Shown here: positions 1 to 7,212 of the stretch, in pieces
Position numbering within the stretch: position 1 is the stretch's first letter
Layout of the letters: every line of letters begins with the position of its first letter
IMG/VR virus record: IMGVR_UViG_3300038682_000182
Location: 1-30,632 of that record
Reading direction: 5' to 3' (one strand)
From: a virus
DNA: 30,632 bases
Notes under the pieces: model-generated
What the model saw: only the letters and a program-made list of their open reading frames with translations
The model's database searches: none
Told to the model about the DNA's origin: nothing
Program-made: the position numbers and the translations under genes

Positions 1-17
1 GTTTCCCAGTCACGATC
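1..17. other. Random-PCR primer remnant
   Basis: The first 17 bases, GTTTCCCAGTCACGATC, are identical to the fixed part of the primer B used in sequence-independent random-primed amplification of viral nucleic acid. The match sits exactly at the end of the window, as a library artefact would. These bases and perhaps a few that follow (the random part) are probably not phage sequence, so the last codons read in the partial gene here should not be trusted. Confidence 0.85.
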
Positions 18-110
18 GACGGCGGCCCCCAGGGCCACGTTAAGCAGCTCCATGTGGAAGTCCTCATGGTCTCCCTGGGTAAGCTCGCAAAGCCTCTGGT
101 ATTTATTCAT
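1..110 (-). CDS. Partial hypothetical protein (start only)
   Basis: A frame opens with ATG at 110 and stays open to the left edge, giving about 36 residues that begin MNKYQRLCELTQGDHEDFHM. Its ATG overlaps the stop of the upstream gene by 8 bases (ATGAATAA), the coupling used by nearly every neighbour in this operon, which supports it as real. The C-terminal part is missing, and the last roughly six codons visible come from the primer-like end. No family is recognised. Confidence 0.6.
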   Translation of the reverse strand, partial: MNKYQRLCELTQGDHEDFHMELLNVALGAAVDRDWE

Positions 111-324
111 CTTCATACTTGTATTTCTCCAATCCTATTTCCTCAAGAACCGACCTCATGTACTCAATCGTCACGTCGTGCTTATGCCAGGAGCGCTCAG
201 ACTTGGCAATTATGGTATCCCCTAGCGAGATGCAGATAGAGGTCATGCCATCCTTATCAGTGAGTAGGTCGTACGACACCTTGTCGCTGCGAACCCAGGT
301 TACCCCGTCAATCACTTGAAGCAT
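103..324 (-). CDS. Small hypothetical protein
   Basis: A 73-residue acidic protein of unknown function. The frame can be extended upstream to a TTG, but the ATG at 324 is preceded by a clear GGAGG six bases away, so I start there. The protein has a mixed alpha/beta look (VTWVRSDKVSYDLL, then ISLGDTIIAKS) and a charged C-terminal end rich in Glu, Lys and Tyr. It overlaps the end of the upstream gene and the start of the downstream one, so it is translated as part of the leftward operon. No known family recognised. Confidence 0.6.
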   Translation of the reverse strand: MLQVIDGVTWVRSDKVSYDLLTDKDGMTSICISLGDTIIAKSERSWHKHDVTIEYMRSVLEEIGLEKYKYEDE

Positions 325-625
325 CGCTCGCCTCCACAACTCTCCAGCACCAGTATCGTGCAGTGTAGTACCCTGGCTGGACCGGTCGACAGCCGGTCGT
401 TACGCAGATGGAGTTGAACCGCATCTTAGCAGCGGCCAGGGTGTACTTCTTCCTATCAAGAGCGACAACCCGGTCATAGCCAACAGCGTACTCAAACTCG
501 CCGGGCTCCGTGAAGCTCTCAGTCTGGTATGAAGGGTGGCGTTCTTCTTGTGGTAGTTGTATCAAAAGTTCCTCATCGACTGGTATCTCTGCCTGCTCTG
601 GCCACTTGTCATCGTCGTTATTCAT
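308..625 (-). CDS. Hypothetical protein
   Basis: A 105-residue protein of unknown function starting at ATG 625 and overlapping the stop of the RusA-like gene by four bases (ATGA type). The N-terminal half is acidic (DDDKWPEQ, PVDEELL). The C-terminal half holds two cysteines and an aromatic run (PGYYTARYWCWRVV). No membrane segment or catalytic motif is visible. Tight coupling with the putative resolvase places it in the same operon but does not reveal a job. Confidence 0.6.
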   Translation of the reverse strand: MNNDDDKWPEQAEIPVDEELLIQLPQEERHPSYQTESFTEPGEFEYAVGYDRVVALDRKKYTLAAAKMRFNSICVTTGCRPVQPGYYTARYWCWRVVEASDASSD

Positions 626-1047
626 TCTAACTCCTCAATCCTAACTAAGACCTTTGGGCGCCCGTCCTCTGATTTTGCCTGTCGATAAATCCGGTCAACC
701 CACTTCGGGGAGTCTTCCACTATCAGCCCACGAGACTTCAGTTCATCAAACAGCGGTTTGAAGCCCCAGGCTAAATTATCAACATCGAAGGCCCGGCACC
801 CTTTACCCCACAGCCTAGTCACCGTGACTCGGCGCTTCATCTCGGCCTGTGGGACATCAGTATACTTGAGAACCTTCCCGACTGCAAGTGTGCACTCCTT
901 CCGATGATCCCTGTACTTCCAGCCACTGCGCCCCCGGCCTGATGACTTAGTCACGTTCCCGCTGAGAGCCTCCAGGTCAAGGACTAGGGCCCACCATCGG
1001 ATAACCTCAGCGTCCATGTCAAACCCGCAAGATGGACAAGTGGGCAT
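622..1047 (-). CDS. RusA-like Holliday junction resolvase, with zinc knuckle
   Basis: A 141-residue protein that resembles RusA-type endodeoxyribonucleases, which cut branched DNA made during phage recombination and replication. The visible signature is FDVDNL (Asp88, Asp90, Asn91) followed by a helix with FDELKSRGLIVEDS (Asp112), the spaced acidic pattern of the RusA fold. A basic beta strand (MKRRVTVTRLWG) comes just before it, as in the family. An N-terminal CPSCG (Cys4, Cys7) could be half of a zinc site, which is not standard for RusA. It shares an operon with the helicase and recombinase genes. The assignment rests on motif spacing; the full catalytic set should be checked by profile search. 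Confidence 0.65.
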   Translation of the reverse strand: MPTCPSCGFDMDAEVIRWWALVLDLEALSGNVTKSSGRGRSGWKYRDHRKECTLAVGKVLKYTDVPQAEMKRRVTVTRLWGKGCRAFDVDNLAWGFKPLFDELKSRGLIVEDSPKWVDRIYRQAKSEDGRPKVLVRIEELE

Positions 1048-1605
1048 CTATTCGACCTCGCAATCGTCATCGCATTCAAGGTACTCGTGAGTCAGGCATC
1101 CCTGGCAGTAGCCGCAGCTCGGGCAGTACTTGCCCTCTCGAAGCCCGCCGACCAGCTCGTCAGGATCGGCGCCAAACTCCCTGCAGATGTCCGCAGAGTA
1201 TCCGCTTCCGTGGCCGGTGATACTTCCAACGTGAGACCAGCGCGGAACTCGCTTGATTGAGTTTCTTCCCGCGTATTCGACCACTCGCGCAAGAATCTCT
1301 CGCATGGCCTCGGGCGTTGAGAAGTCTGAGTTCGCCATCGATTCGACCTCGTGACCGTGCTCAAGGACCCATTCGATCCAGTCATAAATCTCAGTGCACG
1401 TATCCATGTTCAACTTCGTCCCATATCCGGCATCTCTGCCAAAGCCAAGTAATTTCATAGTCGTTTCCCTTGGTGGCTCCGGCCTAAGCGCCTTCTTGCA
1501 AGCATCGGCCAGATATTCGAATCCACGGTCCTGGTTGGAGGACAGCAGCTCAACTGTCGTGCGCGGTAACATCACCGCCACCATCTCAGATTTCTTCTCA
1601 CTCAT
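1048..1605 (-). CDS. Hypothetical protein with C-terminal zinc-binding cysteines
   Basis: A 185-residue protein of unknown function. The C-terminal 25 residues carry a cysteine cluster (CPSCGYCQGC, later a further Cys pair) that looks like a zinc ribbon. The first 49 residues form a separable segment. An internal ATG at 1458 (MKLLGFGRDAG) has its own AAGGGA upstream, so a shorter 136-residue product is possible. It overlaps the preceding coiled-coil gene by eight bases and abuts the RusA-like gene. No family recognised. Confidence 0.6.
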   Translation of the reverse strand: MSEKKSEMVAVMLPRTTVELLSSNQDRGFEYLADACKKALRPEPPRETTMKLLGFGRDAGYGTKLNMDTCTEIYDWIEWVLEHGHEVESMANSDFSTPEAMREILARVVEYAGRNSIKRVPRWSHVGSITGHGSGYSADICREFGADPDELVGGLREGKYCPSCGYCQGCLTHEYLECDDDCEVE

Positions 1606-2611
1606 CCTCGCCGCCTTTCTTCACATCATTAGGCACCCCGCTCATCGCCCGAATCTCAGCCGGCAACCGCTCGAGCTTGGTGGCGAATTCGTGGGCTTGA
1701 ACTGTTAAGGATTCCTTAATGGTTGCGGGTTCGGAGTTTTTCTCAGCCTCGCTCATCAACTGAGCAAGCACCACATCGGAGTCGATGCCCGCCTCGTTGA
1801 TGATTTCCTCGACCTCTTCGTCGCTGTACGGGACTTCCATGCTAAGGCTCTCGAAGCGGTTGACCAAGTTTGCCGGCTCCGAGTTGTTCTCATTGAGTAG
1901 GCAGCCCACCGAGCAGTAGACCTCAGTTCCGGTGCCTGAGGGCTTTCCGCAAGTAGGGCATGTGTGCAACCTGCCTAACTCGGTTGCCGGCTCAGCAGCA
2001 TGGGCTTTCTGCTTAGCCCTAGCGGCAGCATTGGCCAACCGGGCCAGCCCACGAGAGTCGCCCTGCCCAGTCGATGCCTGGAGGGCCCCATTGTATGCGA
2101 CCTCCCATGCGAGTGCCGCCGCCTTCCAATCCTCGGCAAGCTTGCGCTCTCGTATCCCTTCCGCTTGCTGACGCTCTGCGAACTCGCATGGGTCCACATC
2201 CCCAAAGCAGGCATGTAAGCGCTCATGCTCTTCTACGTGCGCGTTGTTCATGAGCACGTTTTGCTCCTCGCATACACGAAGGCACTCACGCAGCTGGTCG
2301 CTCTCGGCCTTGAGACGGTCGTGCTGCTGCTCTATTTGTCCGAGCATGAGCAGCGGCTTTCCCTCCTCCGGGGCTGCCCCTAGGGTCTCGACGACTTCCG
2401 CCAAATCGTCCACGAACGCAGCTTTCCAGCTACGAAGCCGCTCGTTCTCGCGCTCCAGTCGCTCGTTCTCGGCCCTGAGCTTTGTCATCTCAGACTCATA
2501 CTCGTGCGGGTTCTCCTCGCCCCAGATGAACTCTTTGCCGAGCTTCTGTAGTCGCTCGTTCTCGCGCTCCAGTCGCTCGTTCTCGCCCTGACACTCTCTG
2601 CAGTCGCTCAC
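1598..2611 (-). CDS. Long coiled-coil protein with zinc ribbon
   Basis: A 337-residue protein starting with GTG at 2611. Residues 1-120 are strongly coiled-coil, with a heptad unit NERLERE present three times and KL/RL spaced every seven residues. Around residues 215-240 is a CPTCG...CSVGC pattern, likely to bind one zinc. The rest is helical and acidic. It overlaps both neighbours by a few bases. A structural or scaffolding role in replication complexes would fit the operon, but no function can be assigned. The heptad codons form a perfect DNA repeat (listed separately). Confidence 0.6.
   Translation of the reverse strand: MSDCRECQGENERLERENERLQKLGKEFIWGEENPHEYESEMTKLRAENERLERENERLRSWKAAFVDDLAEVVETLGAAPEEGKPLLMLGQIEQQHDRLKAESDQLRECLRVCEEQNVLMNNAHVEEHERLHACFGDVDPCEFAERQQAEGIRERKLAEDWKAAALAWEVAYNGALQASTGQGDSRGLARLANAAARAKQKAHAAEPATELGRLHTCPTCGKPSGTGTEVYCSVGCLLNENNSEPANLVNRFESLSMEVPYSDEEVEEIINEAGIDSDVVLAQLMSEAEKNSEPATIKESLTVQAHEFATKLERLPAEIRAMSGVPNDVKKGGEDE
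2439..2585. repeat. Perfect 33-bp direct repeat inside the coiled-coil gene
   Basis: The 33 bases at 2439-2471 recur exactly at 2553-2585. They encode the same residues (NERLERENERL) in the coiled-coil gene, with a third, shorter copy of the unit nearby. Exact identity at DNA level, including third codon positions, suggests recent duplication rather than convergent heptads. Confidence 0.85.
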
Positions 2612-3084
2612 TGCTGCCCCTTCAATCGACTAAGCTCCGCCTCAAGCTCTGCAATCTTGGCAGCCTTGCGCTTCCCTGCATCCAGCTTCTGTACAGCCTG
2701 GGCGCATGCAGTCTTCATCGGTGACTTGGACTTCATCTTGGCCAGCTCTCGCATAGTGGACTCTTTTAGGTACACCTCGACTCGCACCTTTGGCTTCCGC
2801 TTCTTTTTCTTCTTGGGTACCTTTGAGATTTTGCGGTATAAATCGAACCCCTTCACTCTCTTGACTGTTGTCATAAATTTTGTTGAACTATGAGCCACGG
2901 CTTTTGCTAGTCCGCTATGTCGGCAGATTAGAACATCCCCATCCTCTATGACATCACTGCTACACAGCTTATACCAATACCAACCATCGTAGGCATGGCT
3001 TACCAGGACCTGCGACCCGAGCCCTCTATAAAAACTACCGCCAGCCCACCCCTCAGGCTTGTTTACATGCGTCACTTCACTCAT
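2608..3084 (-). CDS. Hypothetical lysine-rich protein with coiled-coil tail
   Basis: A 158-residue protein of unknown function. Residues 10-85 have aromatic beta-type sequence (GWYWYKLCSSDV). A very basic stretch follows around residue 90 (PKKKKKRKPKVRVEV). The last 30 residues are a helical Leu/Ala-rich heptad segment (KIAELEAELSRLKG). The basic linker could contact DNA or RNA, but that is only inferred from charge. The ATG overlaps the stop of the helicase gene by four bases, so it is translated directly after the helicase. Confidence 0.6.
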   Translation of the reverse strand: MSEVTHVNKPEGWAGGSFYRGLGSQVLVSHAYDGWYWYKLCSSDVIEDGDVLICRHSGLAKAVAHSSTKFMTTVKRVKGFDLYRKISKVPKKKKKRKPKVRVEVYLKESTMRELAKMKSKSPMKTACAQAVQKLDAGKRKAAKIAELEAELSRLKGQQ

Positions 3085-4496
3085 TTAATCATCTCCTTAT
3101 ATTTTTCTGGCATTGGAATCATCCTGCCTGTTTCAGCCTGCACCATAATCGGAACGATAACCCCGGCTTCTCCGAGAATGTTCTTGACGATATGAAGCTC
3201 GACTATTGACTCGTAGACAACCTTACACTTCTTCTTGCCCAGTGTCAATAGCGGAGTGTAATCTGGTTCTCCTGGGAGTGGTTTTTTGGGGACCGGGTCA
3301 TACTTGGCTGGTCGATACACGCCAATCTGCAGCTTAGAAGCAATTTTAAGCCAGGACGAACCAATCATGTCATTGATACGTGGCCGGCTAGACTGCCTCT
3401 TGTCCTGGGCCCGCTTGTCCACCTCCTGGCCAACCTGAGAGACAAACACATAAGCAATCCGGTCTCTCTTCGCGGCCAACTGCGCAGTGCGGAAGATATG
3501 CTTCAAAGCCAGGCGCTCTTCCCTGCCGTCCTCATCCATTAACTGGACGTAGTCAATGACAACAGCCATCAGCCCTCGCGTTCGTTTCAAGTGCCGTGCC
3601 AGGCGTACCACCTCATCGATACTGCAGATGTCCCCGCCCTGGATAACCCGCCCTGCCGTCTCGATGGCCCTCTCTGAGATGGAACCAATCAGCTCTTCCT
3701 GCTCATCGTTGAGGTCTCTCGTCGCTACGGCGCCGTAGTTAATGCCAGTTTGCCGGGCGATGAATCGCTGTACTGTAAGCTGGTCGCTATCCTCGAGGCT
3801 GATATCGAGCACTGAGCCAAGCCCTGAGTCTGCCATGCCCCAGACCAGGGAGTTCTTTGTAGTCGTCTTGAAGTTGCCACTCTCCCCGAAGATAGTGGTG
3901 ACCTTGTCGACCGGGATGCCGCCTGGAACGACGTTCTCGATACCGAGCCCCGTTGGAATTCCTGTAAGGAATGGTATGCCTTGCGACAGAAGCTCCCTCT
4001 CCCGACGAATCTTCTCCACCTCGCTCTCATAGCCATCGGCCATCGTATGGAATTGGTGAGACGAGAGGCCCTCTAGCTGGTCTACTGTGGAACGAATCAT
4101 CTGAAGTATCTCCTCCCCCGAGGAGCCCCTAGATGCCAGCCTGGCTACTTCTCCGTGGATGCCGGCGCACTCCCTCTTAAGCCATGCATCGCGAATCTTC
4201 TTTGCGTAGAAGGAGGCATTGCTTGTTGTCGATACCCCGGATGTTAACCCAGAGAGATAGGAGTACCCGCCAATCTTTTTGAACCGCTCTGGCGGGATTG
4301 CATCCCCCACCTCCATCTCGTCGACCTGCCTACCTGCTTCTCGTAGCTCCTTAATTGCAGCAAGGACCGTCTTGTTCTTTGGGTCAAGAAAGTGCTCCGG
4401 GTCTAGTCCCGCTTCATCGTAGCAGCTAGGGTCAACCAGCATCTGGCCAAGGAGGGCTCTCTCGAACTCGGCTGGGTTGGCATCATCAAACTTCAT
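3081..4496 (-). CDS. dnaB-like: Replicative DNA helicase, DnaB family
   Basis: A 471-residue protein with the two-part DnaB layout: an N-terminal helical domain (about 1-110, starting with the typical ERALLGQMLVDP) and a RecA-like ATPase domain (about 175-440). The Walker A is GESGNFKT (204-211), degenerate compared with GxxxxGKT in that Phe precedes the Lys. The Walker B is AVVIDYVQLM near 311-320, the SLE motif is ISLEDS at 232-237, and VFVSQVGQEVDKR with KLQIGVYRP matches the later DnaB motifs. It should unwind DNA at the phage fork as a hexameric ring. No primase or polymerase is visible in the window, so those are either beyond the left edge or supplied by the host. Length is normal for the family. 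Confidence 0.93.
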   Translation of the reverse strand: MKFDDANPAEFERALLGQMLVDPSCYDEAGLDPEHFLDPKNKTVLAAIKELREAGRQVDEMEVGDAIPPERFKKIGGYSYLSGLTSGVSTTSNASFYAKKIRDAWLKRECAGIHGEVARLASRGSSGEEILQMIRSTVDQLEGLSSHQFHTMADGYESEVEKIRRERELLSQGIPFLTGIPTGLGIENVVPGGIPVDKVTTIFGESGNFKTTTKNSLVWGMADSGLGSVLDISLEDSDQLTVQRFIARQTGINYGAVATRDLNDEQEELIGSISERAIETAGRVIQGGDICSIDEVVRLARHLKRTRGLMAVVIDYVQLMDEDGREERLALKHIFRTAQLAAKRDRIAYVFVSQVGQEVDKRAQDKRQSSRPRINDMIGSSWLKIASKLQIGVYRPAKYDPVPKKPLPGEPDYTPLLTLGKKKCKVVYESIVELHIVKNILGEAGVIVPIMVQAETGRMIPMPEKYKEMIK

Positions 4497-4648
4497 CGCT
4501 CACCCTCCGTGTACTCGATTAACTTTTTCACCAACAGGGTTCTCCACTTCCGAGAAAGCGGGACAGGATGCGTCAGTGGAAGCTCGATGTTCTTGATGCG
4601 TAGCTGTTGTTCCGTGTACTCCACTTCAACTTCTTCCGACTCACTCAT
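4493..4648 (-). CDS. Small hypothetical protein ahead of the helicase
   Basis: A 51-residue frame from ATG 4648, beginning MSESEEVEVEYTEQQLRIKN and ending in YTEGER. Its start overlaps the preceding Ea22-like gene by four bases and its stop overlaps the helicase ATG by four bases, so it exactly fills an otherwise empty gap and carries the ribosome path through the operon. The N-terminus is acidic and the C-terminus basic. Function unknown; a helicase-loader role is conceivable from position alone but there is no motif for it. Confidence 0.7.
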   Translation of the reverse strand: MSESEEVEVEYTEQQLRIKNIELPLTHPVPLSRKWRTLLVKKLIEYTEGER

Positions 4649-5064
4649 CGCCCACCCTCCACCGTTGAAGCCTCTTCCAGCTCCTCCAGGACCCGTCTCA
4701 TGTGCAAGTGGATCACCGGATGCATCTCATGATGTCTAGCCTCTTGGACTGCCTTACCGGCCGCCGTGACAAGCCGCTCGTACTTCTTCTTAAGCTTGGC
4801 TAGCTCGGCGTCGCCTTTTAGCCGCGCAATCTCATCAAGAAGAGCCAGCACTGTGGGCGGGTCGAATGCGGCGATGTGCTCGGCGTCGGGGATGATGAGG
4901 TGGCAGTCTCGAGTATTCGTCTGTGGGTACTCGTCCCCGCGAAAAAACACTCGTCCTTTTGCTGTGTCTGCATGATCTCGAAAGACCCTGGCCTCCCATG
5001 GCCCCGGCGTGGCTGCCTCAGCCTTCGCCCGAAGCTCTGCCAGTCTCTCTGCTGTCATCTTCAT
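4645..5064 (-). CDS. Ead/Ea22-like phage protein
   Basis: A 139-residue protein matching the pattern of the Ead/Ea22-like family found in many phages: an N-terminal LAELRAKAEAATPGPWEA, a central DAEHIAAFDPPTVLALLDEI, and a helical charged tail. The function of this family is unknown; members lie in accessory regions of early operons. It begins MKMT at ATG 5064 (a second ATG at 5058 is possible) and overlaps both neighbours by four bases. Confidence 0.8.
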   Translation of the reverse strand: MKMTAERLAELRAKAEAATPGPWEARVFRDHADTAKGRVFFRGDEYPQTNTRDCHLIIPDAEHIAAFDPPTVLALLDEIARLKGDAELAKLKKKYERLVTAAGKAVQEARHHEMHPVIHLHMRRVLEELEEASTVEGGR

Positions 5065-5516
5065 CTGAACCTACTTTCTGTGTTCCCCACCTCCGCCGCG
5101 TCCCCGTACTCAGCTCGAGCCCTGGATATCCAATCGGGGAGATGCTTGATAACCTGGCTCCAGGTTGGCTTGGTATCCATCCATGATACACCACCCCTCT
5201 CCAGCCATACAATCAGGGTATCCAGGTCATCCTTTCGTAGGTCTGAAATAGACCTTAGCGTGGCACCGCACCGGCTGAAGCTCCTCTTGTCGTACGTCTC
5301 AACGTTCACATGCTCTGAGGCTTCATTTAAGAGCCTCTGGTGGAGTTCCTGGGGCCCGATGACCGCTGGTACCTGGGTTTCCTTCCGGGCCTTAGAGGCG
5401 CTCTTTGTGGCCTCTGCGACGATGGTGCAGATTGCCTTGAGCATCTTCTCTTGGCTCGGGGTCCAGTCACCATCTTTGACTAAATCCCAGAACTGGTCTT
5501 TCCGTCTTTTCGCCAT
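5061..5516 (-). CDS. Hypothetical protein
   Basis: A 151-residue, mostly helical protein of unknown function. The N-terminus is basic (MAKRRKDQFW), the middle contains Ala/Lys-rich helix (ATKSASKARKE), and Trp residues are spaced through the C-terminal half (VWLERGGVSWMDTKPTWSQ). There are no cysteine clusters or membrane segments. It starts 11 bases after the end of the upstream gene and overlaps the Ea22-like gene. Confidence 0.6.
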   Translation of the reverse strand: MAKRRKDQFWDLVKDGDWTPSQEKMLKAICTIVAEATKSASKARKETQVPAVIGPQELHQRLLNEASEHVNVETYDKRSFSRCGATLRSISDLRKDDLDTLIVWLERGGVSWMDTKPTWSQVIKHLPDWISRARAEYGDAAEVGNTESRFR

Positions 5517-5527
5517 AAAGGAAATTC

Positions 5528-5911
5528 CTATTCTTGGTTTGATGTAGGTGAAGGTACCACACGCTCATAGCATGATTTGCATGATGTCGTAAGCCACCCA
5601 TCGACTTCCCTCAGATGCACAGACTTCCTACTACCACACACTGCGCAAGTCGCATTTGCCATGTCTAGGGCATACTCCACGGTTGCCCAGCACATATCGC
5701 AGAACCCTTCGTGATAGACCCGGAGCCCGCCGAACTTTCTCTTAATCTGGAGAATCCTCATGTCCTTGTTGTTAGCCAAGTAGGGTGATAGCCCCTCCAA
5801 CATTTCGAGAATTATCCCCCTCCAGCCATGTGGGACCGATACCATCGACCGGTGGATATTCCGGAATAGCCTGGGGTACATGTTGATCAGGTGTTGTCCA
5901 AATGAAGTCAC
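5528..5911 (-). CDS. Conserved phage protein with two CxxC pairs
   Basis: A 127-residue protein of a type seen in many phages. Its markers are a conserved IKRKFGGLRVYHEG centre, followed by CDMC (around 72-75), then CAVCGSRKSV, and CKSC near the end, giving a probable zinc site. GW in the C-terminal DGWLTTSCKSC also matches the family. It starts with GTG at 5911 directly after the stop of the upstream gene. The biochemical role is not known. Confidence 0.7.
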   Translation of the reverse strand: MTSFGQHLINMYPRLFRNIHRSMVSVPHGWRGIILEMLEGLSPYLANNKDMRILQIKRKFGGLRVYHEGFCDMCWATVEYALDMANATCAVCGSRKSVHLREVDGWLTTSCKSCYERVVPSPTSNQE

Positions 5912-6238
5912 CTAGGATCCCTCCTTTACCAGCTCATACTTGACGACAATCTTGGTTACCGTCTCTTCCCAGCACCGAACCTCGGGGCACTCAATATCTG
6001 ACGGGTCCGAGTAGTCGAAGGTCTCAGACTCCTGCATTTCCGTCTTTCCCCTGTCATACTCCAACAGGTAACACTTGCCACCAGACCTGAATACTGCTTC
6101 ATACCAGTTGGCCCATCGCGACTCTCGTACCAGCTCGTTTGATAGTAGCTGAAAGTCTGGGCCGAACTCATTCGCGGGGTATGCTCGGCCCACTGGGCAG
6201 GATACCACCTCAATCAAGCACTCTTTGTCAAATTTCAT
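5912..6238 (-). CDS. Hypothetical protein
   Basis: A 108-residue acidic protein. The frame extends seven codons further, but the ATG at 6238 has AGAAAGGA upstream at proper spacing, so this start is preferred. There are several Trp and Cys residues (SRWANWYEAVF, GKCYLLEYDRG, CPEVRCWEE) but no recognised domain. It is the first protein gene after the two tRNAs in the direction of transcription. Confidence 0.6.
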   Translation of the reverse strand: MKFDKECLIEVVSCPVGRAYPANEFGPDFQLLSNELVRESRWANWYEAVFRSGGKCYLLEYDRGKTEMQESETFDYSDPSDIECPEVRCWEETVTKIVVKYELVKEGS

Positions 6239-6263
6239 ACTCTCATCCTTTCTAAACAATCAG

Positions 6264-6336
6264 TCCGCCTGGGGAGACTCGAACTCCCGAACAGGGTGCG
6301 ACCCTGGCCACGTTAGCCGCTACGTGCTACAGGCAG
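6264..6336 (-). tRNA. tRNA-like gene, apparent anticodon CGC (Ala?)
   Basis: A 73-nt cloverleaf-like sequence with a 7-bp acceptor stem (CTGCCTG/CAGGCGG, one G-T pair), a perfect 5-bp T stem (GGGAG/CTCCC) with TTCGAGT loop, and an anticodon arm with loop GTCGCAC, giving anticodon CGC (codon GCG, Ala). The D stem is short (CAC/GTG or shifted CACG/CGTG), one anticodon-stem pair is a mismatch and the variable loop is only about two nt. Pair 3:70 is G-C, not the G-U needed by alanyl-tRNA synthetase, so amino acid identity is doubtful. CCA is not encoded. It lies one base from the preceding tRNA and is probably cut from the same transcript. Confidence 0.65.
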
Positions 6337-6337
6337 A

Positions 6338-6414
6338 TGGCCCCTCCGGCTGGGTTCGAACCAGCAACATCGCAGTTAGAAGCTGCGAACTCTCTCCGTT
6401 TGAGTTACGGAGGG
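6338..6414 (-). tRNA. tRNA-Arg (anticodon TCT), CCA encoded
   Basis: A complete cloverleaf: 7-bp acceptor CCCTCCG/CGGAGGG, D stem ACTC/GAGT with a loop containing GG, anticodon stem CGCAG/CTGCG with loop CTTCTAA, variable loop ATGTT, T arm GCTGG-TTCGAAC-CCAGC, discriminator G and an encoded CCA (6338-6340). It reads AGA. Arg-AGA tRNAs are common in phages whose codon use differs from the host. It is transcribed leftward, ahead of the CGC tRNA. Confidence 0.93.
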
Positions 6415-6456
6415 AAGTGGGCTGTATTTAGCCAGCGAGCCCAGCACTGGTGGACT

Positions 6457-6711
6457 CTAGCTAACCAGTGGGTACATCAGGCCAAGCAGGCCAGCAACCC
6501 ACAGGAGTAATGACAGTGGGATTGCTGCGCCTGCGAAAAACACAGCAATGACCAAGTCCCCTCCGTATGAGATATCCTGCCCGGAGATGGCCCAGATGCA
6601 GTAGTCAACACAGTGAGCGCCGAGCAGACCTACGCCCAGGAAGTACATAAGAAAGAACCCAGCCGATGTTAGGTGGGCCTCCTTCTCCGTCGTATCATTA
6701 TGCCCAGTCAT
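6457..6711 (-). CDS. Small membrane protein, two TM segments
   Basis: An 84-residue protein with two hydrophobic segments, about residues 17-43 (GFFLMYFLGVGLLGAHCVDY) and 53-78 (LVIAVFFAGAAIPLSLLLWV). The start used is ATG 6711, overlapping the end of the SSB-like gene; a TTG three codons upstream is less likely. Two-TM proteins of this size can be holins or inner-membrane effectors. There is no lysis gene beside it, so holin is only a possibility. Confidence 0.65.
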   Translation of the reverse strand: MTGHNDTTEKEAHLTSAGFFLMYFLGVGLLGAHCVDYCIWAISGQDISYGGDLVIAVFFAGAAIPLSLLLWVAGLLGLMYPLVS

Positions 6712-7210
6712 CGTCGTCAATCCCCGGGTCGTCCGACGCTGCAGGTGGGGCCTCTGGGAGCTTCTCTGGGGCCTTGTTGGCCTCGGTCACCTCGACAGGC
6801 GGAGCCTGGTCAAATGCGCCTGAGAGGAGAGCTGCGAACTCCCCAAGCTCATCCTCGGAGATGCCAGGGCGGTCCTTGACCGGGTTGATGTACTTCGACT
6901 TCCAGGACGACTTGCCCTCGTAGGTCTCGTACTCCTCTGTGCAGTCGGCCACTACAGAGCCAAGTCCCTGTGGATCGAGAATGTTGCTGTTGCTCATCCC
7001 GAGTGCCCGGAGCGCGCTTACCGCAAACCCTGGGCTCTTTTCATTGTTGAGGGTCACAATCTGGAAGTGCGTGAACTCCTCTCCAACCCGAGACTCATCG
7101 GCACAGTCCACTACCTTCAGTGGAACAATCATCTGCAGGTGTCCGTTTCTGGTCTTCTCAACTCGGTACCCGTCCAGTGCTACTACTTTGCTATATCGTC
7201 GTTTTGCCAT
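6698..7210 (-). CDS. Putative single-stranded DNA-binding protein
   Basis: A 170-residue protein. Residues 1-75 look like an OB-type beta barrel (LQMIVPLKVVDC, FTHFQIVTLNN). After a Pro/Ala-rich linker (EKLPEAPPAASDDPG) the chain ends in IDDDDWA, an acidic tail with a terminal aromatic residue like those through which SSB proteins recruit partners. The neighbours (Sak4-like ATPase, RecB-like nuclease, helicase) are the usual company of phage SSBs. I infer it coats ssDNA during replication and annealing. It is not a clear match to the canonical bacterial SSB, so the call rests on tail, size and context. Confidence 0.6.
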   Translation of the reverse strand: MAKRRYSKVVALDGYRVEKTRNGHLQMIVPLKVVDCADESRVGEEFTHFQIVTLNNEKSPGFAVSALRALGMSNSNILDPQGLGSVVADCTEEYETYEGKSSWKSKYINPVKDRPGISEDELGEFAALLSGAFDQAPPVEVTEANKAPEKLPEAPPAASDDPGIDDDDWA

Positions 7211-7212
7211 AT

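Noticed and set aside
2439-2585. Repeats considered as a CRISPR array
   Set aside because: Only two exact copies, in frame within a coiled-coil gene, with no array-like spacing or cas genes. I found no CRISPR array anywhere in the window.
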